Shown here: positions 1 to 9,637 of the stretch, piece by piece
Layout: each line of letters begins with the position of its first letter
How positions within the stretch are numbered: position 1 is the stretch's first letter
Origin: Blastococcus sp. TF02-8
GTDB taxonomy: Bacteria; Actinomycetota; Actinomycetes; Mycobacteriales; Geodermatophilaceae
DNA: 64,000 bases
Assembly (NCBI RefSeq): GCF_003319175.1
Contig: NZ_QOHK01000003.1
Coordinates: 186,001 to 250,000 of the forward strand
Reading direction: 5' to 3'
Notes under the pieces: generated by a model
The model's input: the letters and a program-made list of their open reading frames with translations, nothing else
Database searches by the model: none
Told to the model about the DNA's origin: nothing
Position numbers and translations under genes: made by a program

Positions 1-1476
1 GCCCAGGACAACGGCCAGGCACACCGGCTGGTATGGCTGGACCCACGCGAGCTGGCCGTGCACCCCCGCAACATCCGCGACGACCTCGGCGACCTGTCCG
101 GGCTGGCCGACTCCATCGCCTCCCAGGGCGTGCTGGAGGCCCTCACCGTGATCCCGCACGCCGCCGCCGACGGCACGCCGGGACACCAACTGGTCGCCGG
201 GCACCGCCGGGCCGCCGCCGCCATCCTCGCCGAAGTCACCACGGTGCCGTGCGTGCTGCGCCCCGACCTCGCGAACGACGGGAACGCTGCCGACGGTGAC
301 CGGGCCGCCCAGGCCGGACACGTCGGCGCGATGCTGGCCGAGAACCTGCACCGCCGCGGCCTGTCCGCGGTGGAGGAGGCCCGCGGAGTGCAGGCGATGC
401 TCGACCTCGGCGTCCCGCTGACCAGGGTGGCCAAATCCACCGGGCTCGGTCGGAAGCGGGTCGCCAAGGGCGCCGGGGTCGCCCGGCTGGACGGCGACAC
501 CGCCGCCGCGGTCGCCGGTGCCGGGCTGACCCTGGACCAGGCCGCCGCCGTCGCCGTCTACGCCGCCGACCCCGACACCACCGCGACCCTGATCGCGGCG
601 GCGGGGGAGGGGCCCGGGCGGTTCGCCCACGCGCTGACCCGGGCCAAGCAGGCGAAGCAGGAAGCGGAGAAGGCCGCAGCCCTGCTGGCCGAGCTGACCG
701 CCGCCGGGCGAACCGTTCTGGACGAGGACACCGGCCGCGCCGCCACCCGACTGGTCGACCTCGAGCACGAGGGCGAGTCGCTGACCGCCGACGGCCACGC
801 CCGGTGCCCCGGCGCGGCGGTCTACGTCTGCAACACCGGCTGGCAGGGGCCAGAGCCGGTCGAGGTGTGCACCGACCCGACCGGCAACGGCCACCGCGAC
901 CGCTGGACGGCCACCGCCCTGCCCAGCAACGCAGCAGCCGGGGACCCCAGCGACGCCGAACGCGAGGCCGCCGCGGCCGAACGGCGGGCCACCATCGAGA
1001 ACAACAAGGCGATGGCCGCAGCCAACGAGACTCGCCGCGAGTGGGTCAAGGGCCTGCTGCAGCGCAAGACCGCACCCAAGGCGGCGCTGCGGTTCGCCGT
1101 CGAAACGCTGACCACCGACCCCCGGGCGGTGTCCCGGTGGCTGTCCGGGCAACCCAACCGCGCCCAGGACGCCGCTGCCGCCGACCTCGGCATCGACGCC
1201 CCCGGCCAGTGGTGGGGCACCCGGGACAAGCCCGCGCTCACGCTGACCAGCGGCGAACAGGTGCCCGACGCCCGCCTCGCCGTGGCGCTGCTGGCGCACG
1301 TCGCCGGGGCCATCGAATCGGGCATGCACCGCCAGTCCTGGCGCAACCCCGGCGCGGGCGACGCCCGCTGGCTGCGGTTCCTGGTCTCCTGCGGCTACAC
1401 CCTCGCCGACATCGAACGGCAGATCGTCGACGCCGCCAACCAACCCACCCTCGACCCCGCACCCGACGTCACCTGA
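1..1476 (+). CDS. ParB/Srx-type nuclease-fold protein, 5' truncated by the window edge
   Basis: The frame is open from base 1, so the true start lies left of the window; about 491 residues are visible. The N-terminal part has the ParB/sulfiredoxin pattern: the segment HPRNIR near residue 21, a box beginning LADSIASQG, and the GHRR signature at about residues 67-70. Residues 100-190 are helical with an HTH-like stretch (TRVAKSTGLGRKRV), as in ParB central domains. The C-terminal half is long, charged and unassigned. Known ParB proteins partition plasmids or chromosomes by binding parS, while related proteins on conjugative elements may act as regulators or nucleases. The neighbours (relaxase, integrase, excisionase) place it in an integrative element. 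The family is clear, but the exact role (partition, replication or regulation) is not. Confidence 0.8.
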   Translation, partial: AQDNGQAHRLVWLDPRELAVHPRNIRDDLGDLSGLADSIASQGVLEALTVIPHAAADGTPGHQLVAGHRRAAAAILAEVTTVPCVLRPDLANDGNAADGDRAAQAGHVGAMLAENLHRRGLSAVEEARGVQAMLDLGVPLTRVAKSTGLGRKRVAKGAGVARLDGDTAAAVAGAGLTLDQAAAVAVYAADPDTTATLIAAAGEGPGRFAHALTRAKQAKQEAEKAAALLAELTAAGRTVLDEDTGRAATRLVDLEHEGESLTADGHARCPGAAVYVCNTGWQGPEPVEVCTDPTGNGHRDRWTATALPSNAAAGDPSDAEREAAAAERRATIENNKAMAAANETRREWVKGLLQRKTAPKAALRFAVETLTTDPRAVSRWLSGQPNRAQDAAAADLGIDAPGQWWGTRDKPALTLTSGEQVPDARLAVALLAHVAGAIESGMHRQSWRNPGAGDARWLRFLVSCGYTLADIERQIVDAANQPTLDPAPDVT

Positions 1477-1484
1477 CGGCGTCC

Positions 1485-1511
1485 GGCCGTCCCCGCCCCG
1501 CGGGGGCGGCC
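1485..1511. terminator. GC-rich hairpin after the ParB-like gene
   Basis: A 12-bp stem with one G-U pair (GGCCGTCCCCGC / GCGGGGGCGGCC) and a 3-nt loop starts 8 bases after the ParB-like stop codon. There is no T-tract, as is common for actinobacterial terminators. The remaining sequence to 1737 shows no gene. Confidence 0.55.
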
Positions 1512-1737
1512 ACGCCGAGGGAGGGGGACCGGTTCGGGTGGCCGGCCGGCGGCGGCGGTCGCGCGCGGCCCCGCCGCTGGCGCGTCGGAGCCACCCGTCA
1601 GCAAGCTGCCGGCGGGCCTGCCGGCCCGACGCGCTCACCAGGCCCGCGACCGCCGCCCGACACCCGTCGACGGCCGCGCTGTCAGACCCCGACGGCACAC
1701 TCACCCCCGACCGCGCCGTCCGGGAAAGGAGAACCCA

Positions 1738-2220
1738 GTGATCTTCGAACCCAGAGCCGCCGACCTCGACCTGGTCGACGTCGAGAACGCCCTGCTGCGC
1801 GCCGCCCTCGGCGACTACTCCGACGAGGCCGCGATCCTCCTGCTGATCACCTCCGGCCACTGGCTACCGCAACTGCAGCACGCCGGACTGATCACCCTCG
1901 ACGGGAACGTCGACGGCGAGGGACTGTGGGCCCACATCGCCTGGCCCGACCTCGACGCGGCCGTTCGCATCGGCACCGTCACCGGCAGAAGCAGTGACCA
2001 ACAGGTCCTGCGGGCAGCCGCCAGCATCGCGGACGGGCACCCCGTCGACCTCGGCGACCTCGCCACCGGCCTCGACCGCCACGCCCTCACCCTCGTCCTC
2101 GCCGCGATCGCCCACGCCGCGGGCAGCCACGGCCAGCAGGCGGCCGTGCACGGCCCAGACGGCGTCCCTGGTCCCGGCGGACGCTTGCCGCCACTGGTCG
2201 CGTGGCCGCTGCCTGCCTGA
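1738..2220 (+). CDS. Hypothetical protein of the integrated element
   Basis: I do not recognise the family. It encodes 160 aa from a GTG start preceded by a good Shine-Dalgarno (AAGGAG, 8 bases upstream). The protein is acidic and predicted helical, with Asp/Glu-rich stretches in the first half, no signal peptide and no membrane segment. The last ~20 residues are Pro/Gly-rich. GC-rich third positions support real coding. It lies in the same direction as the ParB-like gene and 261 bases after it, so it may be part of the same accessory module. Confidence 0.6.
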   Translation: MIFEPRAADLDLVDVENALLRAALGDYSDEAAILLLITSGHWLPQLQHAGLITLDGNVDGEGLWAHIAWPDLDAAVRIGTVTGRSSDQQVLRAAASIADGHPVDLGDLATGLDRHALTLVLAAIAHAAGSHGQQAAVHGPDGVPGPGGRLPPLVAWPLPA

Positions 2221-2278
2221 CGACTGCGGCGTCGTGCGTCGGTCGCGGGCTGGTGGCCGGCCGGTGATCCGTCAGGAA

Positions 2279-2446
2279 TTAGCGCCGCTTACGGGGCTTG
2301 CTGGGCCGTTCGATCGCTGAGCCGTAGCCCACGACGTGCCACCAGCCGCAGTAGGGGCAGGGCAACGCGACGGCACCCTTGCACACCCTAGCGGCAATTG
2401 CCCTGGCCTCGTCGGCCGGGCCGACCGAGGAGTGAAAACCTGCCTT
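2279..2446 (-). pseudogene. Remnant or very short gene for a zinc-ribbon CPYCGWWH protein
   Basis: On the minus strand a 55-codon open stretch ends in TAA at 2279 and encodes CPYCGWWHV followed by a basic tail (PSKPRKRR). Small proteins with a CPxCGxWH knuckle after a basic helical region are frequent in actinobacterial mobile elements and phages. No ATG lies in the frame, and an in-frame TAG sits immediately upstream (2447-2449). The only usable start is a GTG that would give about 35 residues. Upstream sequence in the neighbouring frame is also Lys/Leu-rich, so a single-base deletion of a once longer gene is plausible. Overlapping frames in this spot show no family pattern. Confidence 0.45.
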
Positions 2447-2725
2447 CTAAATCGCACTTATCGTTGCCCAGGAGTTTCCTCTTACCCTCTCCCGGGCGAC
2501 TGAGCAGGACGGTCCCTCTTTCGAGAACCTAGGAAAGTGAAACAGTTGGGCACTATCCAGCGACAGCCTCTGGGCTGATACTCCTGCTACTGCGCTTACC
2601 CTCCAGCCTCCTGGGAGATGGCGACCGGATTCAGCCAGCGGCTTCCTGCAGCAATGCGACGTAGGCCGAACCGCTCATCCGCACTTCCAGTTGAGACAGG
2701 CTTCCGGAGAAGATTCGCGGCGTCG
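2447..2725. other. Relatively AT-rich intergenic stretch without a gene
   Basis: Base composition is visibly lower in GC than the surrounding DNA, with runs such as GAAAGTGAAAC. No frame shows typical codon bias or a recognisable motif on either strand. It borders the 3' end of the membrane protein gene behind the RHS gene, and may be a scar of recombination at the toxin cassette. Confidence 0.5.
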
Positions 2726-3298
2726 CTAGGAGTACTCGAGGAGATTGATGATGACTGCCATGCAGGTAGCGACCGCAGCGCACAACGAGGCCCACGTCAA
2801 CGTGGACGTTCTTAGACCAGTGCTGACTTTATCTTCGCCGCAGTCGTGACCGCCCCGATCAGGAAACTGAGCAATGAATGCCTCGATGCGGTGAGCCGCC
2901 CTGACGGAGCGCGGGTAACCGACTAATTGACCCAAGAGCGACTTCCCGAAGGCCAGGGACGTGACCTGCTCTCCTGAGACGAGCGTGATACGAAGGCCGT
3001 CGTCCGAGTGCACCTCGTCGATCATTCCAACCGGCACCCGCTTGTACGTGACTATGCCGATGACGAAGATGAATGGACCTGGGCCGCCAACGATTCGGGC
3101 AGAGGCCGTCAGTCCGAGCACGACGATCGCGATGGTGAGCGGCAGGAGCGTCACGACGATCTCGCCTGCGCTGGCCGGCGCAGCGATGCTGACGCCGACG
3201 CCGATGAGGACCATCAGGAGGACTCCGGCACTCGCCACCGCCAGCACAGTGGGTCCCCACGTTCCGAGGACCCGCCGACCCGCCACGGCCTTGCTCAT
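2726..3298 (-). CDS. Integral membrane protein directly behind the RHS gene, candidate immunity protein
   Basis: The protein has 190 aa from the ATG at 3298 (start MSKAVAGRR). The frame stays open further upstream into the RHS gene, but that part has no coding character. Two adjacent hydrophobic helices lie at about residues 15-37 and 45-65. A soluble segment follows (residues 66-150, GPGPFIFVIGIVTYKRVP then a beta-rich stretch) that resembles a small PH-like fold. A last hydrophobic helix lies at residues 168-187. It sits 61 bases behind the RHS stop codon in the same direction, the usual place for the immunity gene of a polymorphic toxin. GC content is lower than in the RHS core, fitting a modular cassette. 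No family is recognised, and immunity is inferred from position only. Confidence 0.6.
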   Translation of the reverse strand: MSKAVAGRRVLGTWGPTVLAVASAGVLLMVLIGVGVSIAAPASAGEIVVTLLPLTIAIVVLGLTASARIVGGPGPFIFVIGIVTYKRVPVGMIDEVHSDDGLRITLVSGEQVTSLAFGKSLLGQLVGYPRSVRAAHRIEAFIAQFPDRGGHDCGEDKVSTGLRTSTLTWASLCAAVATCMAVIINLLEYS

Positions 3299-3359
3299 GG
3301 TGGTCACCCCCGCTCGTCCTTCCGTTTTCCAGGTACGCCAACAAGCCTGCCCATGACGC

Positions 3360-6300
3360 CTATCTCCCTCGCCGACGCTGGGGTATGTCCCGCTTCCAGC
3401 CATCAGCCATCCCATTGAACGCGAAGGCTTGGGCGCCACCACCCGCAAGTCGAGGGATCCAGGGCAGCTTCCGCCCGGTCGCCCTCCCGATCGCCTGAGC
3501 GCCCCTACCGATACCGGCACCGAGGCCGGCGAAGAGTACGTCGACTCCGGCGGCTCGAGCATTGAAACTCGGGAGCCGTCCTCGCCTAGGACTGAAGTTG
3601 GTGGCGGCGGCGACACCCACGCCGATCATCAGACAGCCACCGACGGTCGCGAACATGCACGCCCCGAAGGCGACGACCTGGATGGCCGTCTTGTGGCGGT
3701 TCACGAAGGAGACCGCTCTGTTGGCTGCCTTCTTCACGCGCCCCCAAGCCCTACTCAACCACGACTGGCCGTCAAGATCGACGATGTTGATTGGATTAGC
3801 GCCGACGTATTCGTAGTCGTTGAAACCGCCACCGTCGACGGGGTCGACGGAGAGGAAGCGCCCGAGGAGGGGGCTGTAGGGGCGGGCGCCCATTTGGACG
3901 ATGGCGAGTGCGCCGGCGTGCTCGATCGGGCGTTGGTGCTGGCCGAGCCAGCCGTGGTCCATGTTGCCAGGCTGGTTGTCCGGCAACCCGTCCCCGTCTG
4001 CGCTGAGCGCCTCGCCGTAGGGGCCCCAGATTCGCAGTTCGCCCTTCTGCAGCCCGGCTGCGTCGGTGGTCAGCGACAGGTCGCCGCGGACGGTGGGGTG
4101 GTCGAAGGTGCGCGCGGCCGAGTCGGTCGTCCAGGTGTGCAGCACCCCGCCGGGCAGGGCAATGCTGCGGGTCAGCAACCGCCCGGCGCCGTTGAGGGCC
4201 AGGTCGGCGGTGTCCCCGCCGGCCGAGTAGCCATAGCGCACCTCGTCGATGGTGTCGCCGCCGGTGGTGGTGCGCCGGATGATCCGGTCGGTGGCATCCC
4301 GCAGATACGTTACGGCAGCCGGGTCGGCGCCGGTGACCTTCAGGCCGGTGTTGCGGCCGGCCCCATCCCAGCTCAGCGTCGTAGTTGCCGAGCCTTGCGT
4401 GTAGGAGGTGGTGGAGCCCTCGGCGTCGTAGCGAACGTCGGAAATCGCGGTGGCGCCGAGAGTGGCCAGGAGCCGGTCGGCGTCGTCGTAGCAGTACCGG
4501 GTCTCCGCCGACCCGGCTGCGGTGACCTCGACCATCCGCATCCGGTTGGTGTTCGCCCCGGCGTTCGCCCGGCTGCCTGCCGGACACGCAGCGTCGGCGG
4601 GCGAGGTGAAATCGTAGCTGTACTGGCGGCCGGGCACCCACGCCTCGGTCAGCCGGCCGACCGGGTCGTAGACGAAGTTCGGCGCACCGGGGCGGGCATC
4701 GGCCCCGGCCAGAGACTCGTCCACCACCGTGCCCGCGCGGGTGCGGGTCACCGCCGACACCACGTCCCTCCCGTCGGCGGTCCGCCACGCCTGCGACGTC
4801 AGCGCACCGGCCGCGTCCCGGCCCACCGCGGCCAGCCCGCTGCCGTTGCCGTAGGCCACCGAGGCGACCTCACCGGCCCCGGTGTAGGTGACGGTGGCCA
4901 GCGCGGCCCCGTCCAGCGCCACGGTCAGCAGCCGTCCAGCGTCATCGTTGGTGTAGGCGGTTTGCTGCGGCGCGTCGGCGCTGTTGGGCGGGACGAGCCG
5001 CTCTGCGGTCACCCGCCCGGCGCGGTCGTAGCTGGTCAAGGTCGTCACGCCGACGGCGTCGGTGTAGCGGACAACCCGGCCGAGCAGGTCGACCTCGGTG
5101 GTGATGGTGCCGGCGCTGTCGGACACCGAGGAGATCAGCGGGTTGCCGTCGACCGCGTGGGTGGTGCGCACGACCCGCTCGGGGGTGTCGCCGTTGGCCG
5201 GGAACGTCTGCGTCACGACCCGGTCCCGGTCGTCGTAGGTGGTGCATTCCCAGCCACCGGAGCTGGCCCGGGCGACCACCCGGCCCGATGCGTCGTAGAC
5301 CTGCTCGTCGGTGCGCGGCTCCCCCGACGCAGGGGTGACGAGGGTGCTCAGCTTCGGCAGGCCGCCCTGGTTGGCCGGATCGGCGGCCGTGGTGCACGGG
5401 TTGTCCCGTTGCTCGGCGTCCCCGTAGGGGGTGTAGGTGACCTGGGCCCCGCTGGGCATGACCTTCGCCGTCGAGCGCAGGTAGCCCGAGCCGGGCGGCT
5501 CGAACTTGGTGCCGCTGGTCACCAGCCCGCCGATGGTGGTGCTGGTGGCCAGGCCGTAGCCGGCGTCGAGCCCGTTGTCGGTGTAGCGGGTGGTCGTGGT
5601 CTTGTCCGGCACGCCGGCCGACTCGGCCTGCGTGCTGGAGGTGGTCAGTCCGTAACCGGGCTTGAGGTTCGCGCCGGGCACCGGCTCGGACGCTCCGTCG
5701 GGCCGTCGCCAGTTCAAGTTCAGCGAGCCGGGGCCGGCACCGTTGAAGTAGTCGACGCGGATGCGGTGGGTCGAGCCGGCGACGGCGTTGGCGTACCCGC
5801 CCGAGACCAGGCGCGGCGAGCCGCTGACCCAGGAGTCGACGATCAGGGTGTCGTCGATCCACAGCCGGGCGCCGTCGTCGACCTCAAGTTCGAGCGTGTA
5901 GGTGCCGGCGGCGGGAAAGGTGATCTCCCCGGTGGCGCGCACCGAGAAGGACGCGGCCGGGATGCCGGCCGCGGGGGCGTCCGTGCCGTTCCAGACGGCG
6001 CGCAGCCGGCCGTCGGTGCCGCCCAGCCCGGTCTGGTGCACCTTCGGGGCGCCGGTCAGCGTGGTGTTGTCGTAGAACGCCGCCCACAGGCCGACCAGGC
6101 CTTCGTCGTAGCCGGTGCGGGTCTGCGGCACTGTCGCGGCGCAGGCGCTCGTGGGCGTCTGGCCCGTGAAGCAGGACGCCGGCGCCGGGCCGTAGGTGGC
6201 GACCGGCCGATCGCGGTCGTCGTAGACGGTGGTCGACACCCGCCCGGCCGCGTCGGTGGACGTCAGTGGCATGTCCTTGACGTTCCACGTCTGCGACTTG

Positions 6301-9300
6301 GTCCGGCCGGTGGCGTCGGTGGCCGACAGCAGCCGGTCGGCGTCGTCGACGACGACCTTGCTGGCGAACCCGCCGGCCGGGGTCAGGCCGGCGACGTCGA
6401 CGAACGTCGTGCGGGTGGCCGCGTCGTAGCGGTAAGACCGCTGCGGGCGCTCCTGGGTGGCGCTCGGTTTCGGCCCGGCCACCACCTGGGCGGCGGGCTT
6501 GCCCCGGTGCGTTGTGTAGCCGATCGTCGTCGTCGCGTCGGCCGCGGCGTTGGCGGCGGGGTTCGCCGCGACCCAGTCCGCGCCAAGGCTGTCCCGAACG
6601 CCGGTCAGCAGCCCGGAAGCGTCGTAGGCGTAGTCGGTGAGCTCACCGCCCGGGTCCTCGATGCGGGCCAGCCGGCCCTGGGCGTACCAGTAGCGGGTCT
6701 CGGTGCCGTCCCAGTAGGTGACCCGACACAGCATCCGGCCCGGTGCCGCCGCGTCGAAGCCGGCGGGCACGTTGGCACCGCCGTAGCAGTTCTCCCCGGG
6801 CCGGTTGTAGGTGAGGGTGTGGGCACGGCCGGAGACGGGGTCCTTGATCTGAGTCAACCGCGACGGGGTGCCGGAGTACACATTCTGCAGCGCGGCAGGC
6901 TTGCGGGAGTCCAGCACGCTGGTGAGCGAGTCCAGCTTCCCATCGGTGCGGAAGGCGTACACCTGCCCGCCCTCGGTGACGGTAATGCGGCCCGAGGAGT
7001 CGATGGCCAGTACGCCGTCCTCGCCGGTCGGGGGCGCGTAGCCGCCGGCGGTCTTGGTCCAGGTGTGCTTGGCGCCGCTGGCGTCGGTCAGCACGACCGT
7101 CTGGTCGGCCATCGTGGCCTCGGTGTAGGTCGCGCCGCTGCCGTCCAGGTCGGCAGAGAGGGTCCAGCCCTTGGGCAGCGCGGGGCTATCGGCGGTGGTC
7201 AGCCAGCTGGTCGGGATGATCTGCTCGGGCACCACGCCGCCGGCGGTGGTGCGGGTGAAAAGCTTGAGCTGGGCGGCGCCGGTCAGCTCCTGCAGCTCCA
7301 CGGTGATCGGCACCATCTGGCCAGCGATGAGGTCGACGTTCTTGGCGTTGGCCCAGTTCAGCGAGCTCGGCGATCGGACGTCGTAGACGTAGGCGCCGTT
7401 GATCTCCACCGTCGCCACGTCGTCGTGCACGCCGGCGAACTGGTAGGTGCCGGTCACCGGCGGCACGAAGAAGCCCTGCCAGCGTCCCAGCCACCAGTCA
7501 CCGCCGAGGATCGGCGGGAACGGCGAGCTGGTGCCCCAGTCAGCGTTGATCTGCGGCTCGTTGCGCACCAGCACTGGCTTCTGGAAGTTGTCGTTGATCA
7601 GACCGGCGTGCGAGGGGTCGTCGAAATAGGAGGCGGTCAGCCCGCCCTGCTGCGGCTGCTGGGAGTTGTAGGTCAGGTTCAGCCCCGCCGACCCGCCCAC
7701 CGTGGTGAACGTGGGCGAGGACGCCGAGGTGGTCACGTTGCCGTTGGCCAGGTTCACCTGCACCGGGCCCAAGAAGTCCACAGGCGCCGGCCCGCGGTTG
7801 CCGATCCGCTGGTCGATCTTGAACCGGCCCACCGCCGGATTGGTGACCATCGTCGTCCCGCTGTATGCGCTGGCTAGCCACGTGTAGGCGACGCCGTCGG
7901 CCAGAACCCCTTCGGGCACCGTCCACGACGTCGAAGGCCGGCAGCCGGAGTCCACGACGGCGCCGGTCTTGCCGTCGGCGCCGGTGGCGATCCGGAAGCA
8001 GTAGGACACCGGCTCCCCGTCGGGGTCGGTCACCGGGTTCACCGACAGGGTCGGAGTCAGCGAGGTGAGCACCGCGTCGTTGGCCGGCGCGGTCATCACC
8101 GGCGCGGGTGCGGCCGAGCCGACGTCGACGGTCATCGTCGCGGTCAGGTTCTTGTACGTGCCCACCCTGGACTGCTCGGTGCCGACCAGCATGTAGTAGG
8201 CGTTCGGGTCGCGGGCGTTGACCCGGTCGCGGACGAACTGGGTCAGTGCCGGGCCGGTCAGCCGGCCCACGTCGCCAACCACACCGGTGCCCAGCAGCTG
8301 CCCGACGCCGTTGTAGTTGAGCGCGGTCGCGTGGTGGATCGTGGCCTCCCACGCCTTCTGGAAGGTCGTCGGGTTGATCCGGGCCACGTCGACCTGGGCG
8401 TTGACCACGTTCTTGCCCCACAGGGCGGAGTAGTCGAACTTCACCGCTGTCCGGTTGTAGGTGTCCGGGTTGGCCGCGGTACCGGCCATGCTGTTACCGA
8501 TCTTGACGCCACAGTTGGTGCAGGTGTAGCCGTTGGAGCGGTAGGCGCGGGTGTCCATCGCCGTGTAGGTGAACGTCGGGTCGACGCTGACCGGGTACAC
8601 CCGCTCGGGGGCCTGCAGCCATGCCTCGTCGACGGTGACGGTGAGCACCCACTTGTTGCCCGTCTGCTGCAGGCCGTAGGTGCCGCCGGTGAGCGCCGGG
8701 GGTTCGGTGCCGCCGCCGGCCGAGTCCCAGGTCTCGATCGGCGGCAACATGACCGGAACGCCGCCGTCGCCGTCGACCAGCTCCACGCTGCCGTCCTCGG
8801 CCAGCCGCGGGGTGAGCCCGTCGGTGGCCAGGGTGAACCGCCAGCTGTTCTTCCCCGGCTTCGGCGCCCGGTCCAGAACGATGGTCTCCTTCACCGAACC
8901 CGGGGTGACCTCGTACTCCAGGTCGGTGGCGGGGGCCACGTCCTCATAGGTGGCGGTCGCGCCGTCGACCTCCACCTTGCGCCCGCGGGCGGCGTTCTCG
9001 AAGCCCAGGGACACCGAGTCCCCGCCCACCTCGACCTGCAGCAGCCCGGCGCCGTCGGCGGCCGGGGCGAACGAGGGGCTCAGCGGGTGCGCGTCGGCCT
9101 CCACCCGCCCGGACCGCTCGGCCTCCAGGTCGACGTCGATCGGCTGCCAGTCGCCGTCCTCGTCCTGGACGTTGAGCGGCGTCGTCGACTGGCGGTAGCT
9201 CTGCGTGCCGTCGGGGTTGGCGTAGGTGGTGGTGAACTCGGTCCGCTCGGTGGCCTCCGAACGAGCCGGGTCGAACGAGGACCCGTCCGGGTTGCGCTCG

Positions 9301-9533
9301 CCCAGCGGCGCGAAGGTCGCCTCCGTCGCCGGGTCCTGCGCCGGAACACCGGCCGCCTCCGGCATCGCCAGAGCCGGCAGGTCCCGTGGCAGCACCGCCG
9401 GGCCCTGCGGGGCGGCCTGCGCCGGCTGGTCCACGACCAGCATCGAACCGAGCACCGCGGCAGCGACGAGCACGCCGAGCGGCGCCCGGGCGCGCCACGT
9501 CGGACCCGGACTGGAGGCAGAACGCACGCGCAC
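3360..9533 (-). CDS. Secreted RHS/YD-repeat protein with DNRLRE and two PA14 domains, polymorphic-toxin type
   Basis: About 2057 aa. I place the start at GTG 9533 because AGGTGG lies 5 bases before it and a Sec signal peptide follows (hydrophobic core LGVLVAAAVLGS, then AQAA). An upstream GTG at 9596 lacks a ribosome site. Order of parts: signal peptide; DNRLRE-like beta domain about residues 330-480 with a CTNC motif; PA14 lectin-like domain about 630-780; YD/RHS repeats (Y-D-A-x-G-R type); second PA14 about 1145-1290; more YD repeats; RHS core near 1888 (GRFLSVDP) ending in the DLDG junction near 1921. A ~136-residue variable tip has two hydrophobic, glycine-rich segments and a basic end. 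RHS shells are known to encapsulate C-terminal toxins in contact-dependent or secreted competition systems. The tip matches no toxin fold I know. Confidence 0.9.
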   Translation of the reverse strand: MRVRSASSPGPTWRARAPLGVLVAAAVLGSMLVVDQPAQAAPQGPAVLPRDLPALAMPEAAGVPAQDPATEATFAPLGERNPDGSSFDPARSEATERTEFTTTYANPDGTQSYRQSTTPLNVQDEDGDWQPIDVDLEAERSGRVEADAHPLSPSFAPAADGAGLLQVEVGGDSVSLGFENAARGRKVEVDGATATYEDVAPATDLEYEVTPGSVKETIVLDRAPKPGKNSWRFTLATDGLTPRLAEDGSVELVDGDGGVPVMLPPIETWDSAGGGTEPPALTGGTYGLQQTGNKWVLTVTVDEAWLQAPERVYPVSVDPTFTYTAMDTRAYRSNGYTCTNCGVKIGNSMAGTAANPDTYNRTAVKFDYSALWGKNVVNAQVDVARINPTTFQKAWEATIHHATALNYNGVGQLLGTGVVGDVGRLTGPALTQFVRDRVNARDPNAYYMLVGTEQSRVGTYKNLTATMTVDVGSAAPAPVMTAPANDAVLTSLTPTLSVNPVTDPDGEPVSYCFRIATGADGKTGAVVDSGCRPSTSWTVPEGVLADGVAYTWLASAYSGTTMVTNPAVGRFKIDQRIGNRGPAPVDFLGPVQVNLANGNVTTSASSPTFTTVGGSAGLNLTYNSQQPQQGGLTASYFDDPSHAGLINDNFQKPVLVRNEPQINADWGTSSPFPPILGGDWWLGRWQGFFVPPVTGTYQFAGVHDDVATVEINGAYVYDVRSPSSLNWANAKNVDLIAGQMVPITVELQELTGAAQLKLFTRTTAGGVVPEQIIPTSWLTTADSPALPKGWTLSADLDGSGATYTEATMADQTVVLTDASGAKHTWTKTAGGYAPPTGEDGVLAIDSSGRITVTEGGQVYAFRTDGKLDSLTSVLDSRKPAALQNVYSGTPSRLTQIKDPVSGRAHTLTYNRPGENCYGGANVPAGFDAAAPGRMLCRVTYWDGTETRYWYAQGRLARIEDPGGELTDYAYDASGLLTGVRDSLGADWVAANPAANAAADATTTIGYTTHRGKPAAQVVAGPKPSATQERPQRSYRYDAATRTTFVDVAGLTPAGGFASKVVVDDADRLLSATDATGRTKSQTWNVKDMPLTSTDAAGRVSTTVYDDRDRPVATYGPAPASCFTGQTPTSACAATVPQTRTGYDEGLVGLWAAFYDNTTLTGAPKVHQTGLGGTDGRLRAVWNGTDAPAAGIPAASFSVRATGEITFPAAGTYTLELEVDDGARLWIDDTLIVDSWVSGSPRLVSGGYANAVAGSTHRIRVDYFNGAGPGSLNLNWRRPDGASEPVPGANLKPGYGLTTSSTQAESAGVPDKTTTTRYTDNGLDAGYGLATSTTIGGLVTSGTKFEPPGSGYLRSTAKVMPSGAQVTYTPYGDAEQRDNPCTTAADPANQGGLPKLSTLVTPASGEPRTDEQVYDASGRVVARASSGGWECTTYDDRDRVVTQTFPANGDTPERVVRTTHAVDGNPLISSVSDSAGTITTEVDLLGRVVRYTDAVGVTTLTSYDRAGRVTAERLVPPNSADAPQQTAYTNDDAGRLLTVALDGAALATVTYTGAGEVASVAYGNGSGLAAVGRDAAGALTSQAWRTADGRDVVSAVTRTRAGTVVDESLAGADARPGAPNFVYDPVGRLTEAWVPGRQYSYDFTSPADAACPAGSRANAGANTNRMRMVEVTAAGSAETRYCYDDADRLLATLGATAISDVRYDAEGSTTSYTQGSATTTLSWDGAGRNTGLKVTGADPAAVTYLRDATDRIIRRTTTGGDTIDEVRYGYSAGGDTADLALNGAGRLLTRSIALPGGVLHTWTTDSAARTFDHPTVRGDLSLTTDAAGLQKGELRIWGPYGEALSADGDGLPDNQPGNMDHGWLGQHQRPIEHAGALAIVQMGARPYSPLLGRFLSVDPVDGGGFNDYEYVGANPINIVDLDGQSWLSRAWGRVKKAANRAVSFVNRHKTAIQVVAFGACMFATVGGCLMIGVGVAAATNFSPRRGRLPSFNARAAGVDVLFAGLGAGIGRGAQAIGRATGRKLPWIPRLAGGGAQAFAFNGMADGWKRDIPQRRRGR

Positions 9534-9637
9534 GAAGACCACCTGAGAGACGCAACCAGGAGTGAACGACTCGTCACTCCAAGAGAACACCCTCACAGAG
9601 GTCGCCTCGAGAAGGAACGGTCCGCAGCTATCTCTTG

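Noticed and set aside
2272..2457. 61-codon minus-strand frame near the zinc-ribbon remnant
   Set aside because: The neighbouring frame in the same place carries the recognisable CPYCGWWHV pattern, so this one is out of frame.
3429..7877. A 1482-codon open frame on the plus strand, antisense to the RHS gene
   Set aside because: It is composed of Gly/Ala/Arg/Val-rich sequence with no domain; long antisense frames are expected in DNA with extreme third-position GC. The minus-strand frame has clear RHS, PA14 and signal-peptide features.
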